Shown: piece after piece, positions 17,358 to 25,474 of the stretch
How positions within the stretch are numbered: the stretch's first letter is position 1
How the letters are laid out: each line of letters opens with the position of its first letter
Assembly: GCF_023218075.1 (NCBI RefSeq)
Contig: NZ_JALPTB010000025.1
Coordinates: forward strand, 1-64,000
Length of the DNA stretch: 64,000 nt
Reading direction: 5' to 3'
From: Rhodococcus sp. HM1
Lineage (GTDB): Bacteria; Actinomycetota; Actinomycetes; Mycobacteriales; Mycobacteriaceae
The notes under the pieces: model-generated
The model's input: only the letters and a program-made list of their open reading frames with translations
Databases searched by the model: none
Told to the model about the DNA's origin: nothing
Translations under genes and position numbers: made by a program

Positions 17358-18074
17358 ATGGAATCGGTACCGGAGGACTGGGAACGCGGACTGGTGATCG
17401 CGGCGCATCCCGACGACATCGAATACGGCGCGGCCGCGGCGGTCGCGCGATGGACCCGGCAGGGAAAGGACATTCGCTACGTGCTGGCCACCAGCGGCGA
17501 AGCGGGCATCGCCGGCCTGCCTCCGGAGGAGTGCGGGCCGCTGCGCGAAGCGGAGGAACGGGAATCGGCGCGGATCGTCGGTGTCGAGCAGGTCGAGTTC
17601 CTCGGTCACCGCGACGGCACACTCGTCGCCGGACCGGATCTGCGCCGCGACCTCGCCGCCGCGATTCGGCGGCACCGCCCGCACATGGTGGTAACCGGCA
17701 ATTTCGGGCTCACCTGGTTCCCGGGGATTCTCAACAGCGCCGACCATCGTGCGCTGGGGCTCAGCGTGCTCGACGCGGTCTCCGACGCCGCCAACGAGTG
17801 GATCTTCCCGGAGTTGGCCGAACAGGGACTCGAACCGTGGACCGGGGTGCGATGGGTCGCCGTCAACACCACGATGCCGACGCACGCGGTGGACGTCACC
17901 GACACGGTCGAGGTCGCGGTGGCCTCGCTCGCCGCGCACCGGCGTTACCTCGAGGCATTGAGCGATGTGCCCGTCGAGGAACAGGCGCAGGCTCAGGTGG
18001 CGATGGCGTCGGGGCCGCTGCCGGGGTTCGACGCCACCCACGCCGCCGGATTCGAGCTGTACACGTTCGGCTAG
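17358..18074 (+). CDS. PIG-L/LmbE-family deacetylase
   Basis: 238-aa zinc-dependent N-acetylglucosamine-type deacetylase fold. The signature AAHPDDIEYG (about 15-24) supplies His/Asp zinc ligands; a further likely ligand is the His in SADHRALG. The family includes MshB (mycothiol synthesis) and Mca (detoxification), but this protein is shorter and not clearly either. It is divergent from the esterase gene with 57 nt between starts. Its stop overlaps the stop of the convergent DAG kinase gene in the palindrome CTAG. Confidence 0.85.
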   Translation: MESVPEDWERGLVIAAHPDDIEYGAAAAVARWTRQGKDIRYVLATSGEAGIAGLPPEECGPLREAEERESARIVGVEQVEFLGHRDGTLVAGPDLRRDLAAAIRRHRPHMVVTGNFGLTWFPGILNSADHRALGLSVLDAVSDAANEWIFPELAEQGLEPWTGVRWVAVNTTMPTHAVDVTDTVEVAVASLAAHRRYLEALSDVPVEEQAQAQVAMASGPLPGFDATHAAGFELYTFG

Positions 18075-18958
18075 GGAACGAACACGCAGCCGGCGTCGGG
18101 CACGGCCTCGATGTCGACGGGCAGGGGTCCGACGCGCTCGCCGTCGGCGTAGGCGGTGATGCCGGGGCAGTCGAGCCGCACCGACCGCGCCCGGTACACC
18201 GTCACCTCGTCGAGGTCGACGTGGGTGCCGCGGTAGACCGTCGGGAACAGGCGCAGCAGCCGCGACCGGCTCGCGGAGGTCACCACGACCACGTCGAACA
18301 GGCCGTCGTCGAGCCGCGCGTTCGGTGCGATCCGCATCCCGCCGCCGTAACTCGACGCGTTGCCCACCGACACCATCGTGGCTTCGGTGTCGAAGGTATT
18401 GCCGTCCAAGGTGATTCGATAGGGAAGCAGTCTCAGGTTCGCGAGTTCGGCCACGGTCGCCGCGTTGTAGCGCAGGTGCCCGCGCGGCCACCGCATCCGA
18501 TTCGCGCGGTCGGTGACCAGGGAATCGAACCCGCTGGCGAGCACCGTGCCGAACCACAGCGGCCGGAGCCCGACCGGCGTCGCGCGCCCGAGATCGATCG
18601 TCCGGGTACGGCCGCCGACGATCACGTCGGCGGCCGCGACGGGATCGGTGGGGATGCCGAGCGCGCGCGCGTGGTCGTTGCCGGTGCCGGCCGGTACGAT
18701 GCCGAGCGGAATTCCGGTGCCGGCTGTCGCCTGCCACGCCAGGAACACCAGGCCATCGCCGCCGATCACCACCAGCGCGTCGGTGCCGTCCGCGACGGCC
18801 CGCGCGGCCAGTTCCGAGGATTCGGCGGGGGAGTCGCCGGCGATCTCGGTGACGACGAACCCGCGCTCGCGCAGGCGGTGCAGGGCTGCGGCGCGGACGT
18901 GTGCGGACCGCCGGTCGCGGGCGGCCGGATTCGTGAGTGCGGTGACGGTGCCGGTCAC
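18071..18958 (-). CDS. Diacylglycerol kinase-family lipid kinase
   Basis: 295 aa. The catalytic motifs VVIGGDGLVFL (about 75-85) and GIVPAGTGNDHARALG (about 100-115) are typical of the DAGK/sphingosine kinase family. It should phosphorylate diacylglycerol to phosphatidic acid. Start GTG 18958 overlaps the upstream flavoprotein stop (GTGA). The cluster resembles M. tuberculosis Rv2249c-Rv2252, where the kinase Rv2252 supplies phosphatidic acid for PIM synthesis. Confidence 0.88.
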   Translation of the reverse strand: MTGTVTALTNPAARDRRSAHVRAAALHRLRERGFVVTEIAGDSPAESSELAARAVADGTDALVVIGGDGLVFLAWQATAGTGIPLGIVPAGTGNDHARALGIPTDPVAAADVIVGGRTRTIDLGRATPVGLRPLWFGTVLASGFDSLVTDRANRMRWPRGHLRYNAATVAELANLRLLPYRITLDGNTFDTEATMVSVGNASSYGGGMRIAPNARLDDGLFDVVVVTSASRSRLLRLFPTVYRGTHVDLDEVTVYRARSVRLDCPGITAYADGERVGPLPVDIEAVPDAGCVFVP

Positions 18959-20577
18959 CCGATCAGCTTCCCAGGACTGAGGATTCCGCGAGGGTCGATC
19001 GCGTTCTTCACCGCGGCGAGCACGTCGAGTCCCAGATCGCCGACTTCCGCTTCCAGCCACGGCAGGTGGTCGCGACCGACCGCGTGGTGATGGGTGATTG
19101 TGCCGCCCGCCGCGACGATCGCGTCGCCCGCGGCGCGCTTGGCCCGCGACCACTGCGCGATCGGGTCGTCGGACTGGGCGCACACCACCGTGAAATACAG
19201 CGAAGCGCCGGTCGGATAGGTGTGGGAGATGTGGCACATCACCAGCGGCGGTGTGCCCTGCGCGGTCAGGTCCGCGGTGAGCGCCTCGGTGACGGAGGCG
19301 CGCAGGGACAGCAGGTTGGACCAGGTCGTCGCGGTCTCGAGGGTTTCGGCGAGCGCCCCGACCCGCAGCAGGGCGTCGCGCAGATGCGGTGCGTCGAACC
19401 GGCCGTGCTGCCAGGCGCGGGCCGGACCGTCGCCCAGATCGGTGCCGCCGGACGCCGCGAGCAGCGCCGCGACCTCGGCGGCACGGGCCCGCACGTGCGC
19501 TTCGCTGCCCTCGACGGTGGTCACGGCGAGGCAGCCGCCGGGAGCGTCACCGCCGATGTTCTCGTGCAGTGCGAGATTCATGCCGGTTTCGGCCTCGTCC
19601 GACAGCCGGAGCACCGTCGGCAGGGCGCCGGTCCCGGCGAGTGTGCGCAATGCCGCCGCGCCGGTCGCGAAATCGGGAAACGACCACGCCCGGAACGCGG
19701 TGGTCGCGGGCACGGGGTGAATGCGCACCCCCACCTCGGTGACGATGCCGAGCGTGCCCTCCGAGCCGAGGAACAATCGGCGCAGGTCGGGACCGGCCGC
19801 GGACGCCGGCGCCCGTCCGGCGCGCAGTGTGCCGCGCGGGGTGGCGACGACGAGATGGTCGACCATGTCCTCGAACCGCCCGTAGCCGGCCGACGCCTGG
19901 CCCGCCGAGCGGGTGACCGCGAAGCCGCCGAGAGTCGCGTGCCGGTAACTCTGAGGGAAGTGACCGAGCGAGAAGCCGTGCGCGGCCAGCAGCTGTTCGG
20001 TCTGCGGTCCGGTCGCGCCGGCCTGCAGGGTCGCCAGACCGGACACCGGATCGAGGCTCGTCAGCGCGGTCAGGCGGCGCAGATCGACCGTGACCACCGC
20101 TTCGAACCGCCCCCGCACCGGATCCACGCCGCCGACGACGCTGGTGCCGCCGCCGAACGGGACCACCGCGATCGCCTCCGTCGAGCAGTAGGAGAGCACG
20201 GCGACGACCTCCTCGTGGCTGCCCGGGAACAGCACCGCATCCGGCGCGTCCTGCTCGGCGCGGCTGCGTCGGCGCAGAAGGTCGAGGGTGCTCTTGCCGC
20301 CCGCGTGCCGCAGCCGCGTCCGGTCGTCGTCGGCGAAGTGGTCGCGGCCGACGATCCGGGCGAGTTCGTCGCGGTGTTCGGGGCGTAGCCGGCCCGGACT
20401 CAGTCGCACGTCGGCTTCGGGGAGGACGCGGTCGCGTCCGGTGTCGACGCCGAGTGCCTGTTCGAGCAGGTCGAGGACCCGCGCGGAGAGTTCGATGCGG
20501 CGGTCCTCGGTTCCCCACGCGTCCCACGCCATCGTCGGCGCTTCGTCGGGATGTTGCGGGGTGAAAGGCGCGTTCAT
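18955..20577 (-). CDS. FAD-binding oxidase, alkyldihydroxyacetonephosphate synthase-like
   Basis: 540-aa VAO/PCMH-type flavoprotein. The FAD-pyrophosphate loop is PFGGGTSVVGGVDP (about 140-153). The C-terminal HHHAVGRDHLPW motif matches the His cluster of AGPS enzymes, which exchange an acyl chain for an alkyl chain on dihydroxyacetone phosphate. Ether lipids are not an established feature of rhodococci, so the real substrate is open. Equivalent in context to Rv2251. Divergent from the TetR gene; only 20 bp separate the two start codons. Confidence 0.85.
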   Translation of the reverse strand: MNAPFTPQHPDEAPTMAWDAWGTEDRRIELSARVLDLLEQALGVDTGRDRVLPEADVRLSPGRLRPEHRDELARIVGRDHFADDDRTRLRHAGGKSTLDLLRRRSRAEQDAPDAVLFPGSHEEVVAVLSYCSTEAIAVVPFGGGTSVVGGVDPVRGRFEAVVTVDLRRLTALTSLDPVSGLATLQAGATGPQTEQLLAAHGFSLGHFPQSYRHATLGGFAVTRSAGQASAGYGRFEDMVDHLVVATPRGTLRAGRAPASAAGPDLRRLFLGSEGTLGIVTEVGVRIHPVPATTAFRAWSFPDFATGAAALRTLAGTGALPTVLRLSDEAETGMNLALHENIGGDAPGGCLAVTTVEGSEAHVRARAAEVAALLAASGGTDLGDGPARAWQHGRFDAPHLRDALLRVGALAETLETATTWSNLLSLRASVTEALTADLTAQGTPPLVMCHISHTYPTGASLYFTVVCAQSDDPIAQWSRAKRAAGDAIVAAGGTITHHHAVGRDHLPWLEAEVGDLGLDVLAAVKNAIDPRGILSPGKLIG

Positions 20578-20597
20578 GGGTTACAGTTTTACATACG
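20578..20597. promoter_or_regulatory. 20-bp divergent control region (flavoprotein/TetR)
   Basis: The only AT-rich patch in the cluster, TTACAGTTTTACATAC (20581-20596), lies between the two ATGs. It holds a TGTAAAACTGTAA-type repeat on the minus strand and a TACAGT on the plus strand. It is a likely TetR operator and must also serve one or both promoters. Confidence 0.45.
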
Positions 20598-21218
20598 ATG
20601 TCGATCCGTAACGATGATTCGAGAACCGCAGGTCCGCGCGAGCCCGCCAGGATCGAGGACCAGATCCTCGACGCCGCCTACTCCTGCATGCTCGACTTCG
20701 GTTTGCGGCGGACGACGCTCGCCGAGGTTGCCCGCCGCGCGGGGGTCAGCCGCCCGACCGTCTACCGCCGCTGGCCCGACACCCGCGCGATCGTCGCGGA
20801 CCTGCTCACCCGCGAGATCCGGCGCGTCGTCCCCGACGCGGCCGGCGGTGGCCCGGCGCGGACCCGGCTCGTTCGGGCGGTCGTGACCACCGCCGACGCG
20901 ATCGGCGCCCATCCGCTGTTCCGGAAGATCGTGAACACCGACCCGGACGTGCTCACCACCTACATCGTCGACCGGCTCGGCACCAGCCAGCGCATGCTGC
21001 TCGACACCCTGACCGCCGGCATCGTCGAGGGGCAACGCGACGGATCGATCCGCGAGGGCGAACCGCGGCGGATCGCCGTGATGGTGCTGCTCACCGCGCA
21101 GTCGGTGGTCCAGTCGGCGCGCGCGGTCGCCGACACGACACCCCGCGAACAGTTGCTGGCCGAACTCGGCCACGCGGTCGACGCCTATCTGACCCCCACC
21201 CAGGGAGGACCACCGTGA
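20598..21218 (+). CDS. TetR-family regulator
   Basis: 206 aa. The N-terminal helix-turn-helix is TLAEVARRAGVSRPTVYRRWPDT (split: TLAEVARRAG, VSRPTVYRRWPDT), at about 39-62. The C-terminal ligand domain is all-helical and not recognisable to a known ligand. Divergent from the flavoprotein/DAG kinase operon and GTGA-coupled to glpD. It probably controls both, answering a lipid or glycerol-derived signal. Context equals Rv2250c in M. tuberculosis. Confidence 0.9.
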   Translation: MSIRNDDSRTAGPREPARIEDQILDAAYSCMLDFGLRRTTLAEVARRAGVSRPTVYRRWPDTRAIVADLLTREIRRVVPDAAGGGPARTRLVRAVVTTADAIGAHPLFRKIVNTDPDVLTTYIVDRLGTSQRMLLDTLTAGIVEGQRDGSIREGEPRRIAVMVLLTAQSVVQSARAVADTTPREQLLAELGHAVDAYLTPTQGGPP

Positions 21219-22753
21219 CCGGACTCGGACCCGGCGCGCTCTCCGCGGTGCGCCGCCGCCGCGACCTGGACCGGCTCGCCGACAACCCCACCGTCGACGT
21301 GCTGGTGATCGGCGGCGGGGTGACCGGCGCCGGGGTCGCACTCGACGCCGCCGCCCGCGGGCTGAGCGTCGTCCTCGTCGAACGTCACGACCTCGCGTTC
21401 GGAACCAGCCGGTGGAGCTCGAAACTCGTCCACGGCGGACTGCGCTATCTCGCGACCGGCAACGTCGGGATCGCACACGAGAGCGCGGTCGAACGCGGCA
21501 TCCTCATGACCGTCACCGCCCCGCACCTGATCCGGTCGATGCCGCAACTGGTCCCGCTGCTGCCGTCCCTCGGCCGCGCCGAGTCCGCGCTGGTCCGGGC
21601 CGGTTTCCTCGCCGGGGACGCGCTGCGCGCGGCGGCCCGCACTCCCGGGACGCTGCTGCCGCGGTCGCGCCGGGTCGGAGCGGCCCGTGCCGCCGCCCTC
21701 GTCCCCGCGGTGCGTCGCGACGGACTCCGCGGCGGGCTGCTCGCCCACGACGGGCAACTCGTCGACGACGCCCGGCTCGTCGTCGCGCTCGCCCGCACCG
21801 CCGCGACCTTCGGTGCGCGCATCCTCACCCGCGTCTCCGCGTACGCCGCCACCGCCGAGACGGCGGTCCTGCACGACGAGATCACCGGCGGAGACCTGAC
21901 GGTGCGGGCCCGCGCGGTGATCAACGCGGCGGGGGTGTGGGCCGGCCACGTCGATCCCTCGATCGCGCTGCGCCCCAGCCGCGGCACCCACCTGGTCCTC
22001 GACGCGGCCGCCCTCGGGCACCCTTCCGCGGCGCTCACCGTTCCCGTTCCGGGCGCGACCAACCGGTTCGTGTTCGCCCTGCCCGCCCAGCTCGGGCGGA
22101 TCTACCTCGGCCTCACCGACGAGGACGCCCCCGGCGACATCCCCGACGTCCCGCACGCGACCGACGGCGAGATCGACTTCCTGCTCGACACCGTCAACTC
22201 GGCGCTCACCACCGCGCTGACCCGCGACGACGTGCTCGCCACCTATTCCGGGCTGCGTCCGCTCCTGCGCACGCCCGACGGGGACGGTGCCACGGCGGAC
22301 CTGTCCCGCAAGCACGCGGTCGTCCGCGGCGAAGGCCGTCCGATCGGCATCGTCGGCGGCAAGCTGACCACCTACCGGAAGATGGCGCAGGACGCGGTGG
22401 ACGCCGCCGTCGCCGCCACCGGATTGCCGGCCGGGCCCTGCAACACCCACCGGATAGCGCTGGTCGGGGCGGCGGACCGGACGGCGCTGTCCCGGCTGTC
22501 GGCGCCGGTGTCCCTGGTGAGTCGCTACGGGACCGAGGCGGCGTTCCTCGCCGCCGATCCCGCGGGACTCGCGCCCGTCGCTCCCGGCCTGGACGTGTGC
22601 CGCGCCGAACTCGAGTTCGCAGTCACCCACGAGGGGGCACTCGACGCCGACGACATCCTCGACCGGCGTACCCGCATCGGCCTCGTCCCCGCGGACCGGG
22701 CCGCGGCGCACGACGCGGCACTGTCCGTGCTCGCCGAGCACGGCCTCGCCTGA
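21215..22753 (+). CDS. glpD: Glycerol-3-phosphate dehydrogenase (GlpD type)
   Basis: 512-aa FAD enzyme oxidising glycerol 3-phosphate to dihydroxyacetone phosphate and passing electrons to the quinone pool. The dinucleotide fold is VLVIGGGVTGAGVALDAAARG (split: VLVIGGGVTGAG, VALDAAARG), followed by the family motif TSRWSSKLVHGGLRYL (about 67-82). The C-terminal GKLTTYRKMA is conserved. Translation begins at GTG 21215 inside the TetR stop. With the AGPS-like enzyme and DAG kinase it links glycerol phosphate with DHAP and lipid head-group supply. Confidence 0.94.
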   Translation: MTGLGPGALSAVRRRRDLDRLADNPTVDVLVIGGGVTGAGVALDAAARGLSVVLVERHDLAFGTSRWSSKLVHGGLRYLATGNVGIAHESAVERGILMTVTAPHLIRSMPQLVPLLPSLGRAESALVRAGFLAGDALRAAARTPGTLLPRSRRVGAARAAALVPAVRRDGLRGGLLAHDGQLVDDARLVVALARTAATFGARILTRVSAYAATAETAVLHDEITGGDLTVRARAVINAAGVWAGHVDPSIALRPSRGTHLVLDAAALGHPSAALTVPVPGATNRFVFALPAQLGRIYLGLTDEDAPGDIPDVPHATDGEIDFLLDTVNSALTTALTRDDVLATYSGLRPLLRTPDGDGATADLSRKHAVVRGEGRPIGIVGGKLTTYRKMAQDAVDAAVAATGLPAGPCNTHRIALVGAADRTALSRLSAPVSLVSRYGTEAAFLAADPAGLAPVAPGLDVCRAELEFAVTHEGALDADDILDRRTRIGLVPADRAAAHDAALSVLAEHGLA

Positions 22754-22797
22754 CCGGTCCCGGCCGAGCGGCCCGCGCGATGTGACAGGCTGGTGCG

Positions 22798-23946
22798 ATG
22801 CGAGTTGCGGTGGTGGCCGGACCTGATGCCGGACATGCGATCCCGGCGATCGAACTGTGCCGGCGCCTGGCGGAGGCGGGGGACGATCCGATCCTGTTCA
22901 CCGGCGAGCGCTGGCTGGGTACCGACCTGCCCGGCGTCACGTTCGCGCTGCTCAAAGGCCTGGATCCGCGGCCGGGCGACGACGACGCCGACGCCGGCGC
23001 CAAGCTCCACGCCCGCGCCGCGCACATCGCGACCGAGATCCTGCCCGACCTGAGCGCGCTGCTGCCGGACCTGGTCGTCTCCGACGTCATCACCGCCGGA
23101 GGCGGCATGGCCGCCGAACGGCTCGGCATCCCCTGGATCGAGCTGTCCCCGCATCCGCTGTACCTGCCCTCACGCGGCCTGCCGCCTATCGGCAGCGGTC
23201 TCGCGCCCGGTCGTGGGATCCGCGGCCGGGTCCGGGATGCCCTGCTGCGTCGCATGACCGCCCGCTCCGTGCGGCAGGGCGAACGCGAACGCGGCGCCGC
23301 GCGGATGGGCATCGGCCTGCCCGAAAAGGACCCGGGACCCGCCGCGCGCCTGATCGCGACCCTGCCGGCGCTCGAGGTGCCGCGACCCGATTGGCCCGCG
23401 AACGCGCACCTCGTGGGTCCGCTGCTGTGGGAACCGACCGAGACCGTGCTGGCCCCACCCCCCGGCACCGGCCCGCTGGTGATGGTGGCTCCGTCCACGG
23501 CGACCACCGGTGTCGTGGGCATGCTCGACGCCGTGTGCACCGCTCTGGACGGAACCGGGATGCGTGTCGCGGCGACCATGCTCGACGGAGCCGACGGGGA
23601 ACTGCCGGACTGGGCGGTCGCGGGGCGGGGCCGCCAGGACCTGCTGCTCGGGCAGGCCGACGTGGTGGTGTGCGGCGGCGGTCACGGGATGCTCGCGAAG
23701 GCGCTGAGTGCCGGAGTGCCCGCGGTGATCGTGCCCGGGGGCGGCGACCAGTGGGAACTGGCCAACCGGGCCGCCCGGCAGGGCAGCGCGCTGGTGGTGC
23801 GGCCGCTCGACCCCGTGGCTGTGCTCACCGCGGTCGAGACGATCCTGAGCGAGAAGCGTTTCGCTGCGGCGGCCCGCAGTGCCGCAGCGACCGCGAGCCG
23901 GGTCGAGGATCCGGTGCAGGTCTGCCGGACCGTGGCTACTGCCTGA
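22798..23946 (+). CDS. GT1-type glycosyltransferase-like protein (Rv2739c family)
   Basis: 382 aa with two Rossmann halves of the GT-B fold. The N-terminus RVAVVAGPDAGHAIPAIELC resembles the MurG/UGT acceptor domain. The C-terminal donor loop VVVCGGGHGMLAKALSAGVP and PGGGDQWELANR (about 285-320) corresponds to the UGT signature. Mycobacteria carry the orthologous Rv2739c at the same place next to DUF3046 and recA. Neither donor nor acceptor is known. A weak -10-like CAGGCT ends 6 nt before the ATG. Confidence 0.82.
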   Translation: MRVAVVAGPDAGHAIPAIELCRRLAEAGDDPILFTGERWLGTDLPGVTFALLKGLDPRPGDDDADAGAKLHARAAHIATEILPDLSALLPDLVVSDVITAGGGMAAERLGIPWIELSPHPLYLPSRGLPPIGSGLAPGRGIRGRVRDALLRRMTARSVRQGERERGAARMGIGLPEKDPGPAARLIATLPALEVPRPDWPANAHLVGPLLWEPTETVLAPPPGTGPLVMVAPSTATTGVVGMLDAVCTALDGTGMRVAATMLDGADGELPDWAVAGRGRQDLLLGQADVVVCGGGHGMLAKALSAGVPAVIVPGGGDQWELANRAARQGSALVVRPLDPVAVLTAVETILSEKRFAAAARSAAATASRVEDPVQVCRTVATA

Positions 23947-23981
23947 GCCCGACCGCTTCGACGCGACCGGCCGGCGCCCAC

Positions 23982-23987
23982 TACCGT
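23982..23987 (+). promoter_or_regulatory. -10 hexamer of the DUF3046 gene, leaderless
   Basis: TACCGT, 7 nt, ATG 23995. Confidence 0.5.
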
Positions 23988-23994
23988 GGGCGGG

Positions 23995-24189
23995 ATGCGA
24001 TTGACGGAATTCCACGAGCTCGTCCGGATCGAATTCGGGCAGCTCCACGGCGACGCGTTGCTCCGCGACCACGTGATTCTCTCGCTCGGCGGTCTCACCC
24101 CCGCCGAGGCGATCGAAGCAGGTCAGGAGCCTCGAGAGGTGTGGCGGGCCATGTGCGAGGAGTTCGACGTTCCGCCCTCACGCCGGTGA
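23995..24189 (+). CDS. DUF3046 protein
   Basis: 64 aa, equivalent to Rv2738c, which always sits before recA in Mycobacteriales. It has a single compact helical domain with conserved LTEFHELVRIEFG and the LSLGGLTPAEAI motif. The function is unknown. Start ATG 23995 is preferred over GTG 23986 because a TACCGT hexamer ends exactly 7 nt before it and overlaps the GTG region. The recA SOS box starts 24 nt after its stop. Confidence 0.9.
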   Translation: MRLTEFHELVRIEFGQLHGDALLRDHVILSLGGLTPAEAIEAGQEPREVWRAMCEEFDVPPSRR

Positions 24190-24212
24190 CGCGACGAGCC
24201 GGAACGCACCGT

Positions 24213-24228
24213 TCGAACAATTGTTCGC
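24213..24228 (+). promoter_or_regulatory. LexA (SOS) box upstream of recA
   Basis: TCGAACAATTGTTCGC matches the actinobacterial SOS consensus TCGAAC-N4-GTTCGA in all but the last position. It lies 151 nt before the recA ATG. Confidence 0.85.
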
Positions 24229-24317
24229 CTATGCTGGTGTCGTGCACGGTGGCGTAGTTGTCCACAGGCGTCGGATCCATCCACAGATCCGGCGGCTCAC
24301 CGGTCGCCACGACGAAC

Positions 24318-24340
24318 TTGTCGGTACCGGGCTCTAACGT
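24318..24340 (+). promoter_or_regulatory. PafBC-type (RecA-NDp) promoter of recA
   Basis: TTGTCGGTA, 8 nt, TAACGT matches the mycobacterial LexA-independent DNA-damage promoter consensus TTGTCRGTG-N8-TANNNT, with one deviation in the upstream half. That motif is bound by PafBC. It predicts a start about 30 nt before the recA ATG. Confidence 0.75.
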
Positions 24341-24378
24341 CGTCGACAACAAGACGAGATTCGATGAAGGGGACCACG

Positions 24379-25416
24379 ATGGCAGCACAGGCACACGACC
24401 GCGAGAAGGCGCTCGAGCTCGCCCTCGCGCAGATCGACAAGAGCTTCGGCAAGGGCTCCGTGATGCGACTGGGGGAGGAGGCCCACCAGCCGATCGCGGT
24501 GATTCCGACGGGATCGATCGCGCTCGACGTCGCACTCGGTATCGGCGGTCTGCCGCGCGGCCGCGTGGTCGAGATCTACGGTCCGGAATCCTCGGGTAAG
24601 ACGACGGTCGCGCTGCATGCGGTGGCCAACGCGCAGGCCAACGGCGGCATCGCGGCGTTCATCGACGCCGAGCACGCGCTCGACCCGGAGTACGCCCGCA
24701 AGCTCGGTGTCGACACCGACGCACTGCTGGTGTCCCAGCCGGACACCGGTGAGCAGGCGCTCGAGATCGCGGACATGCTGATCCGCTCCGGCGCGCTCGA
24801 CATCATCGTGGTCGACTCGGTCGCGGCGCTCGTGCCGCGCGCCGAGATCGAGGGCGAGATGGGCGACAGCCACGTCGGTCTGCAGGCCCGCCTCATGAGC
24901 CAGGCGTTGCGCAAGATGACCGGTGCCCTCAACAACTCCGGCACCACCGCGATCTTCATCAACCAGCTGCGCGAGAAGATCGGCGTCATGTTCGGCTCGC
25001 CCGAAACCACCACGGGCGGTAAGGCTCTGAAGTTCTACGCCTCCGTCCGACTGGACGTGCGGCGGATCGAGACGCTCAAGGACGGCGGCGACGCCGTCGG
25101 TAACCGCACCCGCGTCAAGGTCGTCAAGAACAAGGTTTCACCGCCGTTCAAGCAGGCCGAGTTCGACATCCTCTACGGTCAGGGCATCTCCAAGGAGGGC
25201 TCGCTCATCGACATGGGTGTCGAGCAGGGCATCGTTCGCAAGTCCGGATCCTGGTACACCTACGAGGGCGACCAGCTCGGCCAGGGCAAGGAGAACGCGC
25301 GCAAGTTCCTGCTCGAGAACACCGACATCCGCGACGAGATCGAGAAGAAGATCAAGGAGAAGCTCGGTATCGGCGCCGTGGTCACCGACGAGGCCGAGGA
25401 AGCCGCCGACTTCTGA
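24379..25416 (+). CDS. recA: Recombinase RecA
   Basis: 345-aa DNA strand-exchange ATPase and coprotease for LexA. Walker [10 protein letters not shown] lies at about 67-75; the Walker B region is [15 protein letters not shown]; loop L2 ([21 protein letters not shown]; split: [21 protein letters not shown]) is intact. No intein is present, unlike M. tuberculosis RecA. Start ATG 24379 has AAGGGG upstream; ATG 24364 is an alternative with no RBS. Upstream are an SOS box and a PafBC-type promoter. A strong hairpin follows the stop. Confidence 0.98.
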   Translation: MAAQAHDREKALELALAQIDKSFGKGSVMRLGEEAHQPIAVIPTGSIALDVALGIGGLPRGRVVEIYGPESSGKTTVALHAVANAQANGGIAAFIDAEHALDPEYARKLGVDTDALLVSQPDTGEQALEIADMLIRSGALDIIVVDSVAALVPRAEIEGEMGDSHVGLQARLMSQALRKMTGALNNSGTTAIFINQLREKIGVMFGSPETTTGGKALKFYASVRLDVRRIETLKDGGDAVGNRTRVKVVKNKVSPPFKQAEFDILYGQGISKEGSLIDMGVEQGIVRKSGSWYTYEGDQLGQGKENARKFLLENTDIRDEIEKKIKEKLGIGAVVTDEAEEAADF

Positions 25417-25434
25417 CGCACGCCTGCGGCGGGG

Positions 25435-25463
25435 GGCGGGCACGGTCGACGACCGGGCCCGCC
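25435..25463 (+). terminator. Hairpin terminator after recA
   Basis: GGCGGGC (25435-25441) pairs with GCCCGCC (25457-25463). Inside, CGGTC (25443-25447) pairs with GACCG (25451-25455) around a 3-nt loop, leaving one A/G mismatch. It has no U-tract, as is common for actinobacterial hairpin terminators. Confidence 0.6.
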
Positions 25464-25474
25464 ACCCTGGCATC

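Noticed and set aside
24364-24378. Upstream ATG as the recA start
   Set aside because: It overlaps the AAGGGG Shine-Dalgarno of the ATG at 24379, and the extra residues MKGTT are not typical of RecA.
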